Below the pieces are notes generated by a model. The model saw nothing but the letters and a program-made list of their open reading frames with translations, was not told the DNA's origin and did not search any database. From assembly GCA_934527315.1 (NCBI GenBank), contig CAKTAK010000005.1:1-64000 (forward strand): 64,000 nucleotides of DNA, in the 5' to 3' direction. Position numbers and translations under genes: made by a program. The stretch's first letter is position 1. Each line of letters starts with the position of its first letter. Shown here piece by piece: positions 43,419 to 52,607 of the stretch. This stretch comes from HGM13010 sp934527315. Lineage in GTDB: Bacteria > Bacillota > Clostridia > Oscillospirales > Oscillospiraceae.

Positions 43419-44114
43419 TCACATTTTTCCCGGAATCTCAATGTTCCCCGACGGATTTCCCCGGTTTTTCTGAATTTCCTCATGGAGATAGTCCAGTACC
43501 TGAGACAGCGTTCCAATCTCGTCCACCAATCCGGAGGCAACCGCCGTTTCCCCGTCAATCACCGTACCCACGTCGTTGGCAATTTCATCGGCAGCCATCA
43601 TATACTCCAACAGCCGGTCCCGGGAAATTCGGGAATGGTCCGTAATAAACTGCACGATTCGCTCCTGCATTTTCTCAAAATACCGGTAAGTCTGGGGCGC
43701 GCCGATGACCACGCCGGTCATGCGCACCGGGTGAATCATCATGGCAGCGCTTGGGGCGATAAAGGATTTCTTCGCCGCCACCGCCAACGGTACGCCGATG
43801 GAGTGTCCGCCGCCCAACACCAATGAGGCTGTGGGTTTTCTCATTCCCGCAATCAGCTCGGCAATGGCAAGCCCCGCCTCCACGTCTCCGCCCATGGTAT
43901 TCACCAGCACCAGCAGCCCTTGAATTTCCGAGGATTCCTCCACCGCCGCAAGCATTGGCAAAACGTGCTCATATTTCGTGGTTTTTGCGTCTTCCGGGGC
44001 ATTTTGATGTCCCTCGATTTGCCCCACAATGGTCAGGCAATGAATGGTGCCCGCCCCGGTTTCCGTTTGGCTGCTGCCCAAATCCCGAATGGTTTTCCGT
44101 TCTTTTTCGTCCAT
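43419..44114 (-). CDS. tepA: TepA/YmfB, ClpP-like protease family
   Basis: This 231-residue ClpP-fold protein has VNTMGGDVEAGLAIAELI, the serine region LVLGGGHSIGVPLA, and MMIHPVRMTGVVIGAPQTY with the histidine. TepA occurs upstream of ftsK/spoIIIE in Bacillus (tepA-ylzJ-ftsK), matching this order with uppP inserted. It was proposed to help preprotein handling; activity is unproven. The ATG at 44114 follows GGGAGGG. Confidence 0.85.
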   Translation of the reverse strand: MDEKERKTIRDLGSSQTETGAGTIHCLTIVGQIEGHQNAPEDAKTTKYEHVLPMLAAVEESSEIQGLLVLVNTMGGDVEAGLAIAELIAGMRKPTASLVLGGGHSIGVPLAVAAKKSFIAPSAAMMIHPVRMTGVVIGAPQTYRYFEKMQERIVQFITDHSRISRDRLLEYMMAADEIANDVGTVIDGETAVASGLVDEIGTLSQVLDYLHEEIQKNRGNPSGNIEIPGKM

Positions 44115-44178
44115 AAAAAATCCCTCCCGCCGCATTAGTATCTGCAGCAGGAGGAGATTTTACGCAAATATTCTGAAT

Positions 44179-45573
44179 TTATTCGGCCATATAAGCAGCC
44201 GCCACGCCTTTGTAGGTCATGTAGCAATCGAATTTTGCCACCACTTCAAAGGGCGCATGCATACTCAGCACCGGCACACCGGCATCAATGGTTTCGATGT
44301 TTCGGTTGGCCATATACTTGGCGATGGTTCCGCCGCCGCCCTGGTCCACTTTGCCCAGCTCTGCCATCTGCCAGACCACACCGGCTTGGGCAAAAATCCG
44401 CCGCAGATAGGCCACGGTTTCCGCAGATGCGTCGCTGGTGCCGCTTTTGCCCCGGGAGCCGGTGTATTTGCAGATGCCCATGCCGTAGTTCATCAGCGCG
44501 TTGTTGCTCTTCTCGCTGACTTCCGGATACAGCGGATCATATCCGTTGCACACGTCTGCGGAAATGCAGAAGCTCTTCTCAAAGCACCGGCGCAGAGGGA
44601 TATTCTGCTCGGCACACAAGTCTTCCATAAACATATCAAAAGCATGAGACTGCATACCGGTGACTCCGTCGGAGCCGATTTCTTCTTTGTCGGCCAAAAT
44701 GCATACTGCCGTCCGGGGCGGAGTATCCAGCTCCAGAATGGCCTTCAATTCCGCAAATGCGCAGGAACGGTCATCGTGTCCGTAACCGCCAATCATACTC
44801 CGGTCCAGACCGATGTCCCGCACTTCCATCGCCGGTACGGCGCACAGCTCTGCGGAAAGGAAATCCTCCTCCGTGATGCCGTATTTGTCGTTCAAAATGC
44901 TCATAACCGCCAGCTTGACCCGGTCCTTGCCCGGTACATCATAGGGTACGGAGCCGATGAGCAGTTTCAGTCCCTCGCCGGTAATGGCCTCGCCCAGTTT
45001 TTTCTGGCTCTGGTCGGCACCCAGATGGGGCAGCAAATCGGTAATCACCAGCTGAGGGTCCTCCGGGTCACGGCCGATGACTACGTCTACGGTCTCCCCG
45101 CTCTGGAGCACCACAACGCCGTGGAGCTCCAGAGGAATGGTCACCCACTGGTACTTCTTGATGCCGCCGTAATAATGGGTCCGGAAATAGGCCAGCTCGT
45201 CCTGCTCCGTCAGCGGCTGCTGTTTCAGATCCAACCGGGGTGCGTCCACGTGTGCGCCGGCAATCACGCAGCCGTTTTCCAAAGGCTGCTCGCCCATCAC
45301 CGCCAGAATCAGCGATTTGCCCCGGTTGTTGAAGTAAATCTTCGTGCCGGGTGCCATCTCCATGCCCCGCTCATAGGGTACAAAGCCCTGCGCCTCGGCC
45401 ATTTCCACAGCCAATTTCACAGCCTCCCGCTCCGTGCGGGCCTCATTCAGGAATTTCTTGTATTCTTCCGCATACTGTTCCATCACCAGACGTTCTTCCG
45501 TGTCGATGCGGTCGTAACCGTTTTTCGGCTGATAGAACAACTCATTCCGGTAATCTTCGGTTTTCGTTTCCAT
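44179..45573 (-). CDS. M18-family aminopeptidase
   Basis: This 464-residue zinc peptidase has ligand motifs GAHVDAPRLDL, DKEEIGSDG and a C-terminal PVLSMHAPFEV, plus GYGHDDRSCAF. M18 enzymes remove acidic or neutral N-terminal residues in the cytoplasm. The start is the ATG at 45573, 32 bases inside the end of the tsaC-coaE fusion, chosen because the upstream part of the frame overlaps coaE codons without family similarity. Confidence 0.9.
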   Translation of the reverse strand: METKTEDYRNELFYQPKNGYDRIDTEERLVMEQYAEEYKKFLNEARTEREAVKLAVEMAEAQGFVPYERGMEMAPGTKIYFNNRGKSLILAVMGEQPLENGCVIAGAHVDAPRLDLKQQPLTEQDELAYFRTHYYGGIKKYQWVTIPLELHGVVVLQSGETVDVVIGRDPEDPQLVITDLLPHLGADQSQKKLGEAITGEGLKLLIGSVPYDVPGKDRVKLAVMSILNDKYGITEEDFLSAELCAVPAMEVRDIGLDRSMIGGYGHDDRSCAFAELKAILELDTPPRTAVCILADKEEIGSDGVTGMQSHAFDMFMEDLCAEQNIPLRRCFEKSFCISADVCNGYDPLYPEVSEKSNNALMNYGMGICKYTGSRGKSGTSDASAETVAYLRRIFAQAGVVWQMAELGKVDQGGGGTIAKYMANRNIETIDAGVPVLSMHAPFEVVAKFDCYMTYKGVAAAYMAE

Positions 45574-46777
45574 GTTCCATGACCTCCGTAAAAAATTCTT
45601 TGCAAGCCGCGGCAAACTCCGCGGCAGTTCCGTCGTTTCTCAAAACCCGGGCGCAGTTGGTTTCGTAATAATCGTCCGGTTTCTGACTGGTGATGCGCGC
45701 CCGGGCATATTCCTCGGAAATGCCGTCCCGGGCCATAATCCGGGCCATGCGCTGCTCAAAAGGCGCCGTGATGCCCACCGCGAAATCGCAATCCTCGCTC
45801 AAACCGCTTTCAAACAAGGCAATGGCGTCCACCGCAGCCAAGGTTCCCCCGGCCATAGCCCACTCGTCCAATCGGCGGTTGACCTCTTCCCGTACCGCCG
45901 CATGGGTGATGGCATTCAGTTCCAACAGTGCCTCCGGGTCATGGAACACGATTTCCCCAATGGGTTTCGTGTTCAGCACCCCGGTGGCATAACATTCCGG
46001 TCCGAATCGGGCAATCAGCTGTTCCCGCAGGGATTCGCTGGTTTCTCCCAAGGTGTGATACACCTCGTCGCAGTCAATGGCCAAACCGCCCAGCGCCGTC
46101 ACAGCGTCCATGGCGGTGGTTTTGCCGCAGCCCGTGCCGCCGGTCAGCCCCACAACGGTCATTTTCTGCCGGAGCACCTTGGTAATTTCTTTCTCCGGCA
46201 GCGCCCCCTGCCGGAGAATCCGGTACGGGGTGCGGCTCATGTCAATGATGGTGGATTCCCGGCCCAAGCCGCAGGCACCGCCGTCAATCACGCCGTCAAT
46301 GGCGCCGTCAAAATATTGCAGCACGTCTTGGGCGGTTTTCGGACTGGGCGCGCCGGAGGGGTTGGCAGAGGGCGCCGCCAAGGGCAGACCGCAGCAGCGC
46401 AGCAGCTCCAACGTCATAGGGTGGTCCGGGCAGCGCAGGCCCACGGTCGTTCCCCCGGCCCGAACGATTTCCGGCACCACGTCCTTGGATTCCAGCACAA
46501 TGGTTAGCGGCCCCGGCCAGAATTTTTCCGCCAAAGCATAGGCCGCTGTCGGCACGTTTTTGCAATACCGTTCCATGGCCCCGGCGTCATGGACCATCAG
46601 CGACAAGGGCTTGACCTCCGGCCGGCCCTTGACCCGATAAATCTCCGCCACAGCCTGCTCGTTCAGACCGTTTCCGGCCAGACCGTACACCGTTTCCGTA
46701 GGCACGGCCACCAATCCGCCCTTGCGAATGATTTCCGCCGCGCCTTCCATAGTTTCCGTAAAAATTTCCGTTTTCAT
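45542..46777 (-). CDS. Fusion protein: TsaC (threonylcarbamoyl-AMP synthase) - CoaE (dephospho-CoA kinase)
   Basis: The 411 residues form two complete domains. Residues 1-205 are a YrdC/TsaC domain (GGLVAVPTETVYGLAGN, KGRPEVKPLSLMV, APSANPSGAPSPKTAQDV, RESTIID) that makes threonylcarbamoyl-AMP for tRNA t6A37. Residues 206-400 are CoaE (MTVVGLTGGTGCGKTTA P-loop, DEVYH, LFESGL), the last CoA step. No stop, frameshift or convincing internal SD lies at the junction, so one polypeptide is expected. It lies 3 bases after prfA, where tsaC is common in Firmicutes. Confidence 0.93.
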   Translation of the reverse strand: MKTEIFTETMEGAAEIIRKGGLVAVPTETVYGLAGNGLNEQAVAEIYRVKGRPEVKPLSLMVHDAGAMERYCKNVPTAAYALAEKFWPGPLTIVLESKDVVPEIVRAGGTTVGLRCPDHPMTLELLRCCGLPLAAPSANPSGAPSPKTAQDVLQYFDGAIDGVIDGGACGLGRESTIIDMSRTPYRILRQGALPEKEITKVLRQKMTVVGLTGGTGCGKTTAMDAVTALGGLAIDCDEVYHTLGETSESLREQLIARFGPECYATGVLNTKPIGEIVFHDPEALLELNAITHAAVREEVNRRLDEWAMAGGTLAAVDAIALFESGLSEDCDFAVGITAPFEQRMARIMARDGISEEYARARITSQKPDDYYETNCARVLRNDGTAAEFAAACKEFFTEVMEHGNENRRLPE

Positions 46778-46780
46778 ACC

Positions 46781-47842
46781 TTACATCTCCGATGCCTGCA
46801 GCCGCTCCGCCTGGTCGGCGGTCACCAATGCGTCAATCAGTTCGTCCAGATCACCGTTCATAATCTGGTCGATTTTGTACAATGTCAAGCCGATGCGGTG
46901 GTCCGTCACCCGCCCTTGGGGGAAGTTGTAGGTGCGGATCCGTTCGTTCCGCATACCGCTGCCCACCTGGCTTTTCCGCTCCGTGGCAATTTCATCGGCC
47001 TGTTTCTGTCGGGCAATTTCATACAGCCGGCTGGCCAGAATGCTCAATGCCCGGTCCTTGTTTTTGTATTGGCTCCGTTCGTCCTGACATTCCACCACCA
47101 TGCCCGTGGGCAGATGGGTTACCCGAATGGCAGAGGACGTTTTGTTCACCTTTTGTCCCCCCGCGCCGGAAGAACGGAAGGTATCAATCTGCAAATCCTT
47201 GGGATCCAGATGGAATTCCACCGGGTCCACCTCCGGCAGCACCGCCACCGTGGCAGTACTGGTATGAATCCGTCCGCCGGCCTCGGTTTCCGGCACCCGC
47301 TGCACCCGATGCACACCGCTTTCGAATTTCAGCCGGGAGTAGGCTCCGGCGCCCTCGATGACCACGCTGATTTCCTTAATGCCCCCCAATTCCGTTTCAT
47401 TTAGGTTGGCAATCTCGGTTTTCCAGCCCTTTGAGGCGGCATACATGGAATACATACGGTAAAGGTTGGAGGCAAACAGCGCCGATTCCTCACCGCCCAC
47501 ACCGGCCCGGATTTCCAGAATCACGTTCCGCTCATCGTTGGGGTCTTTCGGCAGCAGCAGCAACTTCAGCCGCTGCTCCAACTCCGGTTTCTGCACCTTG
47601 CACTCGTCCAGCTCCCCTTGGGCCAATTCCCGGAATTCCGGGTCGCTCAGCAGCGCTTTTGCCTCCTCCATGGTCTGCAAACAGCGCTCATATTCCTCAA
47701 AGGTTTCCATCAACGGCTGCAGCTGATTCTGCTCCTTTTGCAGCCGGGTACAGGTTTCCATATTCTCATAGGTCTCCGGTTGGCTCAGGCGCTGGCTCAG
47801 CTCCTCATAGTGCCGCCGGATATTTTTCAGTTTTTCATACAT
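46781..47842 (-). CDS. prfA: PrfA, peptide chain release factor 1
   Basis: The 353-residue class I release factor has the GGQ loop (SSGAGGQKVNKTSSAIRVTHLPTG) and the codon-recognition region around RVPETEAGGRIHTSTATVAVLPE, which has the RF1-type P-x-T rather than the RF2 SPF. It hydrolyses peptidyl-tRNA at UAA and UAG. It lies between parC and the tsaC-coaE fusion, as in other Firmicutes prfA-tsaC neighbourhoods; prmC is not present next to it. Confidence 0.94.
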   Translation of the reverse strand: MYEKLKNIRRHYEELSQRLSQPETYENMETCTRLQKEQNQLQPLMETFEEYERCLQTMEEAKALLSDPEFRELAQGELDECKVQKPELEQRLKLLLLPKDPNDERNVILEIRAGVGGEESALFASNLYRMYSMYAASKGWKTEIANLNETELGGIKEISVVIEGAGAYSRLKFESGVHRVQRVPETEAGGRIHTSTATVAVLPEVDPVEFHLDPKDLQIDTFRSSGAGGQKVNKTSSAIRVTHLPTGMVVECQDERSQYKNKDRALSILASRLYEIARQKQADEIATERKSQVGSGMRNERIRTYNFPQGRVTDHRIGLTLYKIDQIMNGDLDELIDALVTADQAERLQASEM

Positions 47843-47868
47843 ACGGAATCCTCCCGGTCAGGTGCTTT

Positions 47869-50121
47869 TTATTCTTCCTGGGTATCCAGCAGCGTGGTTT
47901 GGGTCTCCCCCCGGTCCTCCGGACGGAGCAGCGCGCCGGCGGCAGGCAATGCCTTGGCCAGATAACGCTTTTCATTCACAAGTCCGCTTTCCGTCAACGG
48001 GCAGACCCGCTCCACGTGGTATTTCACTTTCAGTTTCATCACGGCTACGCCCTGAGTGGTCCGGCTGGCCTTCAGCTGCAGCTCCTCGGACTGGAAAATC
48101 ACCGCCCGTCCCTCATCGGAGAACATGGCAATGGGGCCGTCTTCGGCAATGGGCAGCACAGCCACCAACGGTGCCTTATCGGAATACGCGCCAGTCAGCC
48201 GTTTCCGATTGGTTTTTGTCTCATAAACGGATTCCGGGAACTTGGCCACCTTGCCGTTGTCAAAGAACAGCAGCAGCGTTTTCTCCGGCTCCCAAGGAAT
48301 CATGGTCAGAACGCTTTCGCCCTCGTCCATGGTCAGCTTGGTGGGCAGATAGGTGCCCAATACGGAAGCCTTGGTGTCCTCCATATCCCGCAAACGTACC
48401 TTATACACCTGCTGCTTGTCCGTGAACACCAGAATTTCTTTCCGGTTGGTGCTTTCAAAGAAGGTTTTCAGACTGTCGCCGTCCTTGTATTTCTGCTCGG
48501 AATTCATGCGCAGAGACTGGGGCGTGATTTTCTTGAAATATCCCTCCTGAGACAGGAACACGGTGCAGGGATAATCCGGCACAATGTCTTCCTCGTCCAG
48601 CGTGTCCACTTCGTGGGCCATCACCAGACCGGTTTTCCGCTCACTAGGATATTTCTTCATCACGTCCTTCAGCTCCCGGACAATGATGTTCTTGATACGG
48701 GTCTGGCTCTTCAGCGTTGCCTCCAAATCGGCAATTTCCTTTTCCAGATTCTCCGTTTCCTCCAACCGTTTCAGAATATATTCCCGGTTGATGTTCCGCA
48801 GCTTGATTTCCGCCACGTAGTTGGCTTGGATTTCGTCAATTCCGAACCCAGTCATCAGATTCGGCACCACGTCCGCCTCTTTTTCCGTTTCCCGGATAAT
48901 GCGAATGGCCTTGTCGATGTCCAGCAGAATCTTGCCCAGGCCCTGCAGCAGATGGAGCTTATCCTGCTTTTTGCCCAAATCGTATGCCACCCGGCGGCGA
49001 ACGCTTTCCATGCGCCAGCTGCACCACTCGCCCAGAATGTCTTTCACCCCCAGAACTTTGGGGTAGCCGTGAATCAAGACGTTGAAGTTGCAGGGGAAAT
49101 TATCCTGCAGCGGGGTCATTTTGAACAGCTTTTGCATCACCAGCTCCGGGTCCGCGCCCTTTTTCAAATCAATGGCCAATTTCAGACCGTTCAAGTCGGT
49201 TTCGTCCCGCATGTCGGAAATTTCCTTCAGCTTTCCGGTTTTCACCAGCTCCGCCACCTTGTCGATGATAATTTCCGATTTGGTGGTATAGGGAATTTCG
49301 TAAATCTCGATGATATTCGCCTTGGCGTCATGCCGCCACCGCGCCCGCACCGGGAAGCTGCCCCGTCCGGTCTCGTAAATTTTCCGCATCGCCCCGGCGT
49401 CATAAATAATCTCGCCGCCGGTGGAAAAATCCGGTGCCGGCATGGCCTGCATAATGTCGCAGTCCGGATCGTTCAAATAGTCGATGGTCGCCTGACAGCA
49501 TTCTCCCAGATTAAATCCGCAAATCTGGCTGGCCATGCCCACGGCAATGCCCATGTTGGCTGCTACCAGAATGTTGGGGAATGTGGTGGGCAGCAATGCC
49601 GGCTCTTTCATGGTGCCGTCATAGTTGTCCACAAAATCTACGGTGTTGCTGTCAATATCCTTGAAAATTTCGCTGCAAATAGGCGCCAGCTTTGCCTCGG
49701 TGTATCGGGGCGCTGCATAGGACATATCCCGGGAGTACACCTTACCGAAGTTGCCCTTGGAATCCACATAGGGCGTCAGCAGCGCGCCGTTGCCCTTGGA
49801 CAGACGGACCATGGTTTCATAAATTGCCGCGTCGCCGTGGGGATTCAGACGCATGGTCTGACCCACAATGTTCGCGCTTTTTGTTTTCGGTCCGGTGAGC
49901 AGATTCATTTTGTACATGGTGTACAGCAGCTTTCGATGGCTGGGCTTGAATCCGTCAATTTCCGGAATGGCACGGCTGACAATCACGCTCATTGCGTAGG
50001 GCATGTAGTTGGTTTCCAACGTCTGGGTAATAGGCTGCTCCAACACCTGCGCCTGCAGACCCATGACGTTGGGATTGCCGGTGGGCCGTTTCTTCTCTTG
50101 TTCTATCTTTTTCTTCGCCAT
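47869..50121 (-). CDS. parC: Type IIA topoisomerase subunit A (ParC/GyrA-like)
   Basis: This 750-residue protein has the catalytic tyrosine in APRYTEAKL, the quinolone region LNPHGDAAIYETMVRLS, a coiled-coil gate, and a C-terminal beta-pinwheel (FLSQEGYFKKIT, LVFTDKQQVYKVRLRDM, LLFFDNGKVAKFP). It breaks and rejoins DNA with the ParE-like partner encoded directly upstream. Pairing with this divergent subunit B and lack of a clear GyrA-box suggest topoisomerase IV rather than the main gyrase. Confidence 0.9.
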   Translation of the reverse strand: MAKKKIEQEKKRPTGNPNVMGLQAQVLEQPITQTLETNYMPYAMSVIVSRAIPEIDGFKPSHRKLLYTMYKMNLLTGPKTKSANIVGQTMRLNPHGDAAIYETMVRLSKGNGALLTPYVDSKGNFGKVYSRDMSYAAPRYTEAKLAPICSEIFKDIDSNTVDFVDNYDGTMKEPALLPTTFPNILVAANMGIAVGMASQICGFNLGECCQATIDYLNDPDCDIMQAMPAPDFSTGGEIIYDAGAMRKIYETGRGSFPVRARWRHDAKANIIEIYEIPYTTKSEIIIDKVAELVKTGKLKEISDMRDETDLNGLKLAIDLKKGADPELVMQKLFKMTPLQDNFPCNFNVLIHGYPKVLGVKDILGEWCSWRMESVRRRVAYDLGKKQDKLHLLQGLGKILLDIDKAIRIIRETEKEADVVPNLMTGFGIDEIQANYVAEIKLRNINREYILKRLEETENLEKEIADLEATLKSQTRIKNIIVRELKDVMKKYPSERKTGLVMAHEVDTLDEEDIVPDYPCTVFLSQEGYFKKITPQSLRMNSEQKYKDGDSLKTFFESTNRKEILVFTDKQQVYKVRLRDMEDTKASVLGTYLPTKLTMDEGESVLTMIPWEPEKTLLLFFDNGKVAKFPESVYETKTNRKRLTGAYSDKAPLVAVLPIAEDGPIAMFSDEGRAVIFQSEELQLKASRTTQGVAVMKLKVKYHVERVCPLTESGLVNEKRYLAKALPAAGALLRPEDRGETQTTLLDTQEE

Positions 50122-50137
50122 ATTCTTCGATTCCTTC

Positions 50138-52123
50138 TCAGCTCAAATCCGCAAATTCCAAATAGTAGCCGCCCTCTTGCGCAATGTAGTCCTTACGTCC
50201 CTGCAGATTGTCGCCCAACAGCAGGTCAAACATTTCCGAGGTGCGCTCCGCGTCCTCCGGCATCACCCGAATCAAGCGCCGGGTCTCCGGGCACATGGTG
50301 GTCAGCCACATCATTTCCGGATCGTTTTCGCCCAGACCTTTGGACCGCTGAATGGTGCATTTGCTGCCCTTCAGTTCTTCCAACGTCTGGTTCTTCTCTT
50401 CATCGGTATAGGCAAACCAGGTTTTGCCTTTGCAGTTGATTTCATACAGCGGGGTTTCCGCAATATACACCAGCCCCTCTTGAATCAAGGTGGGAATCAG
50501 ACGATAAATCATGGTGATAATCAGCGTCCGAATCTGGTAGCCGTCCACGTCTGCATCGGAGCAGATGATGACTTTATTCCAACGGAGATTTGCCATATCA
50601 AAGGGAGAAATGTCCTTGATATGCTTATCCTTCACTTCCACGCCGCAGCCCAGCACTTTCAGCAGGTCGGTAATTACGTCGCTGGCAAAAATGCGGCTGT
50701 AATCACTTTTCAGACAGTTCAGAATTTTGCCCCGCACCGGCATAATGCCTTGGAATTCCGAATCCCGGCTCTGTTTACAGGCGCCCAATGCAGAGTCGCC
50801 CTCCACGATGTACAGTTCCCGGCGGCTTGCGTCTTTGCTCCGGCAATCCACAAATTTCTGCACACGGTTGGAAAGGTCCATATTGCCAGTGAGCTTTTTC
50901 TTAATGGTCTGCCGTGCCCGCTCCGCCTGCTCCCGGGAGCGCTTGTTAATCAGAATCTGGTCAATGACCCGGTCCGCCTCCAGCTTGTTCTCCGTGAAGT
51001 AAATCTCCAGATTTTCCTTGAAGAACTCCGTCATTGCCGTCTGAATGAACCGGTTGGTAATGGCCTTTTTCGTCTGGTTTTCGTAAGAGGTCTGGGTGGA
51101 GAAACAGTTGGTCACCAGAATCAGGCAGTCCGCAATGTCCTGAAACATAATCTTGGACTCGTTCCGCTGATATTTTCCCGTTTTCTTGATATAATCGTCC
51201 ACCGCAGATACAAAGCCGGAGCGCGCTGCCTTATCCGGCGCACCGCCATGCTCCAGCCAAGAGGAGTTGTGGTAATACTCAATGAGATTCACCTTTGCAG
51301 AGAAACAGAACGCCGCCGAAATTTTCAGCTTGTAGTCCTTTTTGTCTGCCCGGTCCCGACCCCGGCGCTCCGCCTGAATCATCACCGGTGCGGTCAGAGT
51401 CGTCTCCCCCGCCACTTCCGTCACATAGTCCTTGATGCCGTTTTCGTAGAGATACTGGGTGGTTTCAAACTTTCCGTCCTTCTCTACCTTCAATACAAAC
51501 CGAACCCCGGCATTTACCACTGCCTGCCGGCGCAGCACATCGTGGTAATACGCTTCCGGGATATTCACATCGGTGAACACCTCAATATCCGGTTTGAACC
51601 GAATGGTGGTGCCGGTCTGTTTCCGGTCGGCGGGTTCCACAATCAGCTCCTCGCCCTTTTTCCCCACAGGCGCGCCCTTCCGGAAATGCAGGCTGTATTT
51701 CTTGCCGTCCCGGCGGACAGTCACGTCCATATATTCGGAAGAATACTGGGTTGCGCAAGAGCCCAAGCCGTTCAGACCCAGAGAAAATTCGTAGTTTTCT
51801 CCCTCTTCATTCTGGTACTTGCCGCCGGCATACAGCTCGCAGAACACCAGTTCCCAGTTAAATCGTTTTTCATTGGGGTTCCAGTCCAGCGGGCAGCCCC
51901 GGCCGTAGTCCTGCACTTCAATGGAACCATCTGCATAAGCGGTCAGGGTAATCGTATCGCCGAACCCTTCCCGGGCCTCGTCAATGGCGTTGGACAAAAT
52001 TTCAAATACTGCATGCTCGCAGCCTTCCAGACCATCGGAACCAAAAATAACCCCCGGGCGTTTCCGCACACGGTCGGCGCCTTTCAACTGTGAAATACTG
52101 TCGTTGCCGTATCTTTCTGCCAT
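50138..52123 (-). CDS. parE: Type IIA topoisomerase subunit B (ParE/GyrB-like)
   Basis: 661 residues: a GHKL ATPase (EILSNAIDEAREGFGD, QDYGRGCPLDW, GLNGLGSCATQ), a transducer domain, and TOPRIM (LYIVEGDSALGACKQSRD ... CSDADVDGYQIRTL). It supplies ATP-driven capture for the ParC partner 16 bases downstream. The frame opens at 52246, but the ATG at 52123 follows AGAGGAG and gives MAERYGNDSISQLKG. It has its own promoter. Confidence 0.92.
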   Translation of the reverse strand: MAERYGNDSISQLKGADRVRKRPGVIFGSDGLEGCEHAVFEILSNAIDEAREGFGDTITLTAYADGSIEVQDYGRGCPLDWNPNEKRFNWELVFCELYAGGKYQNEEGENYEFSLGLNGLGSCATQYSSEYMDVTVRRDGKKYSLHFRKGAPVGKKGEELIVEPADRKQTGTTIRFKPDIEVFTDVNIPEAYYHDVLRRQAVVNAGVRFVLKVEKDGKFETTQYLYENGIKDYVTEVAGETTLTAPVMIQAERRGRDRADKKDYKLKISAAFCFSAKVNLIEYYHNSSWLEHGGAPDKAARSGFVSAVDDYIKKTGKYQRNESKIMFQDIADCLILVTNCFSTQTSYENQTKKAITNRFIQTAMTEFFKENLEIYFTENKLEADRVIDQILINKRSREQAERARQTIKKKLTGNMDLSNRVQKFVDCRSKDASRRELYIVEGDSALGACKQSRDSEFQGIMPVRGKILNCLKSDYSRIFASDVITDLLKVLGCGVEVKDKHIKDISPFDMANLRWNKVIICSDADVDGYQIRTLIITMIYRLIPTLIQEGLVYIAETPLYEINCKGKTWFAYTDEEKNQTLEELKGSKCTIQRSKGLGENDPEMMWLTTMCPETRRLIRVMPEDAERTSEMFDLLLGDNLQGRKDYIAQEGGYYLEFADLS

Positions 52124-52191
52124 ACGTTCTCCTCTTCTTCGTGTATCGTTCTGTCGTTTCTCGTTAGAAATCGCTAATAATCCAATAGAGT

Positions 52192-52220
52192 AGTATATCT
52201 TAATCTTTGGCAAATTGCAA
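52192..52220 (-). promoter_or_regulatory. SigmaA-type promoter of the parE-to-rqcH operon
   Basis: Minus-strand TTGCAA (-35, 52220-52215) and TATACT (-10, 52197-52192) with a 17-bp spacer, about 65 bases before the parE ATG and just downstream of the terminator at 52245-52281. Confidence 0.7.
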
Positions 52221-52244
52221 GCCCGCCGGCAGGCGGCAGACCGC

Positions 52245-52281
52245 AAAAAAAGCAGGAAGTCCGGTTTCCCGGTCTCCCTGC
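52245..52281 (-). terminator. Strong intrinsic terminator on the minus strand, upstream of parE
   Basis: Arms GCAGGGAGACCGG and CCGGACTTCCTGC (13 bp with one G-U and one A-A mismatch), GAAA tetraloop, then T7. No minus-strand protein gene ends upstream of it, so it must end a non-coding transcript or protect parE from antisense traffic. Confidence 0.8.
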
Positions 52282-52495
52282 CGAATCTGCGGACACCGCA
52301 TCAAGCGCAGCCCCCGCCCGTTGCAGCGGGGTGTACATTTCCCGGCTGCTCCTTGACTTCATCGGTCCGCGCTCCGCCCCATCCGGCGGATTCCATCGCA
52401 GCTGCGGGGCTCCCTTGCCCGGGTGCAGCCGTCCGAAACCGCAGGCGGTTTTCCGTTGCGCCGCCCCGCTCCCTTTCCGCGTTCGATTCATCGTC
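52282..52495 (-). other. GC-rich non-coding segment, structured-RNA candidate
   Basis: This is the largest gene-free stretch in the window. On the minus strand GAATC/GCGGA near 52489-52476 can pair with TCCGC/GATTC at 52293-52283, closing a domain of about 180 nt that ends at the terminator. Inside, GAAACCGC/GCGGTTTTC (about 52435-52452) and TCCGCC/GGCGGA form hairpins. The minus frame over this stretch has no SD and reads through the terminator. It lacks the conserved cores I know for RNase P, SRP RNA or common riboswitches. It may be 6S RNA or an unknown RNA. Confidence 0.45.
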
Positions 52496-52530
52496 CGGGT
52501 TTAGTATGTCCCGGGATTTTCAAAAAATGA

Positions 52531-52559
52531 TTGCAATTTTCGGAAACATTGTTTATTTT
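52531..52559 (+). promoter_or_regulatory. Candidate promoter of yaaL-bofA
   Basis: TTGCAA (-35, 52531-52536) and TATTTT (-10, 52554-52559), 17-bp spacer, about 48 bases before the yaaL ATG. Confidence 0.5.
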
Positions 52560-52607
52560 AGTTAGACGGTGAATAGAATATACGGAAAAGCCTCAGGAGG
52601 GTTTTTC

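Noticed and set aside
52174..52491. Minus-strand 105-codon frame upstream of parE
   Set aside because: No SD, Arg/Gly/Pro-rich composition typical of a frame in GC-rich non-coding DNA, and it reads through the terminator hairpin and the parE promoter.
52470..52495. T-loop-like GTTCGATTC at 52481-52489 as part of a tRNA
   Set aside because: The flanking bases do not form a 5-bp T-stem and no acceptor stem or CCA is found; these bases fit better in the long-range stem of the candidate RNA.
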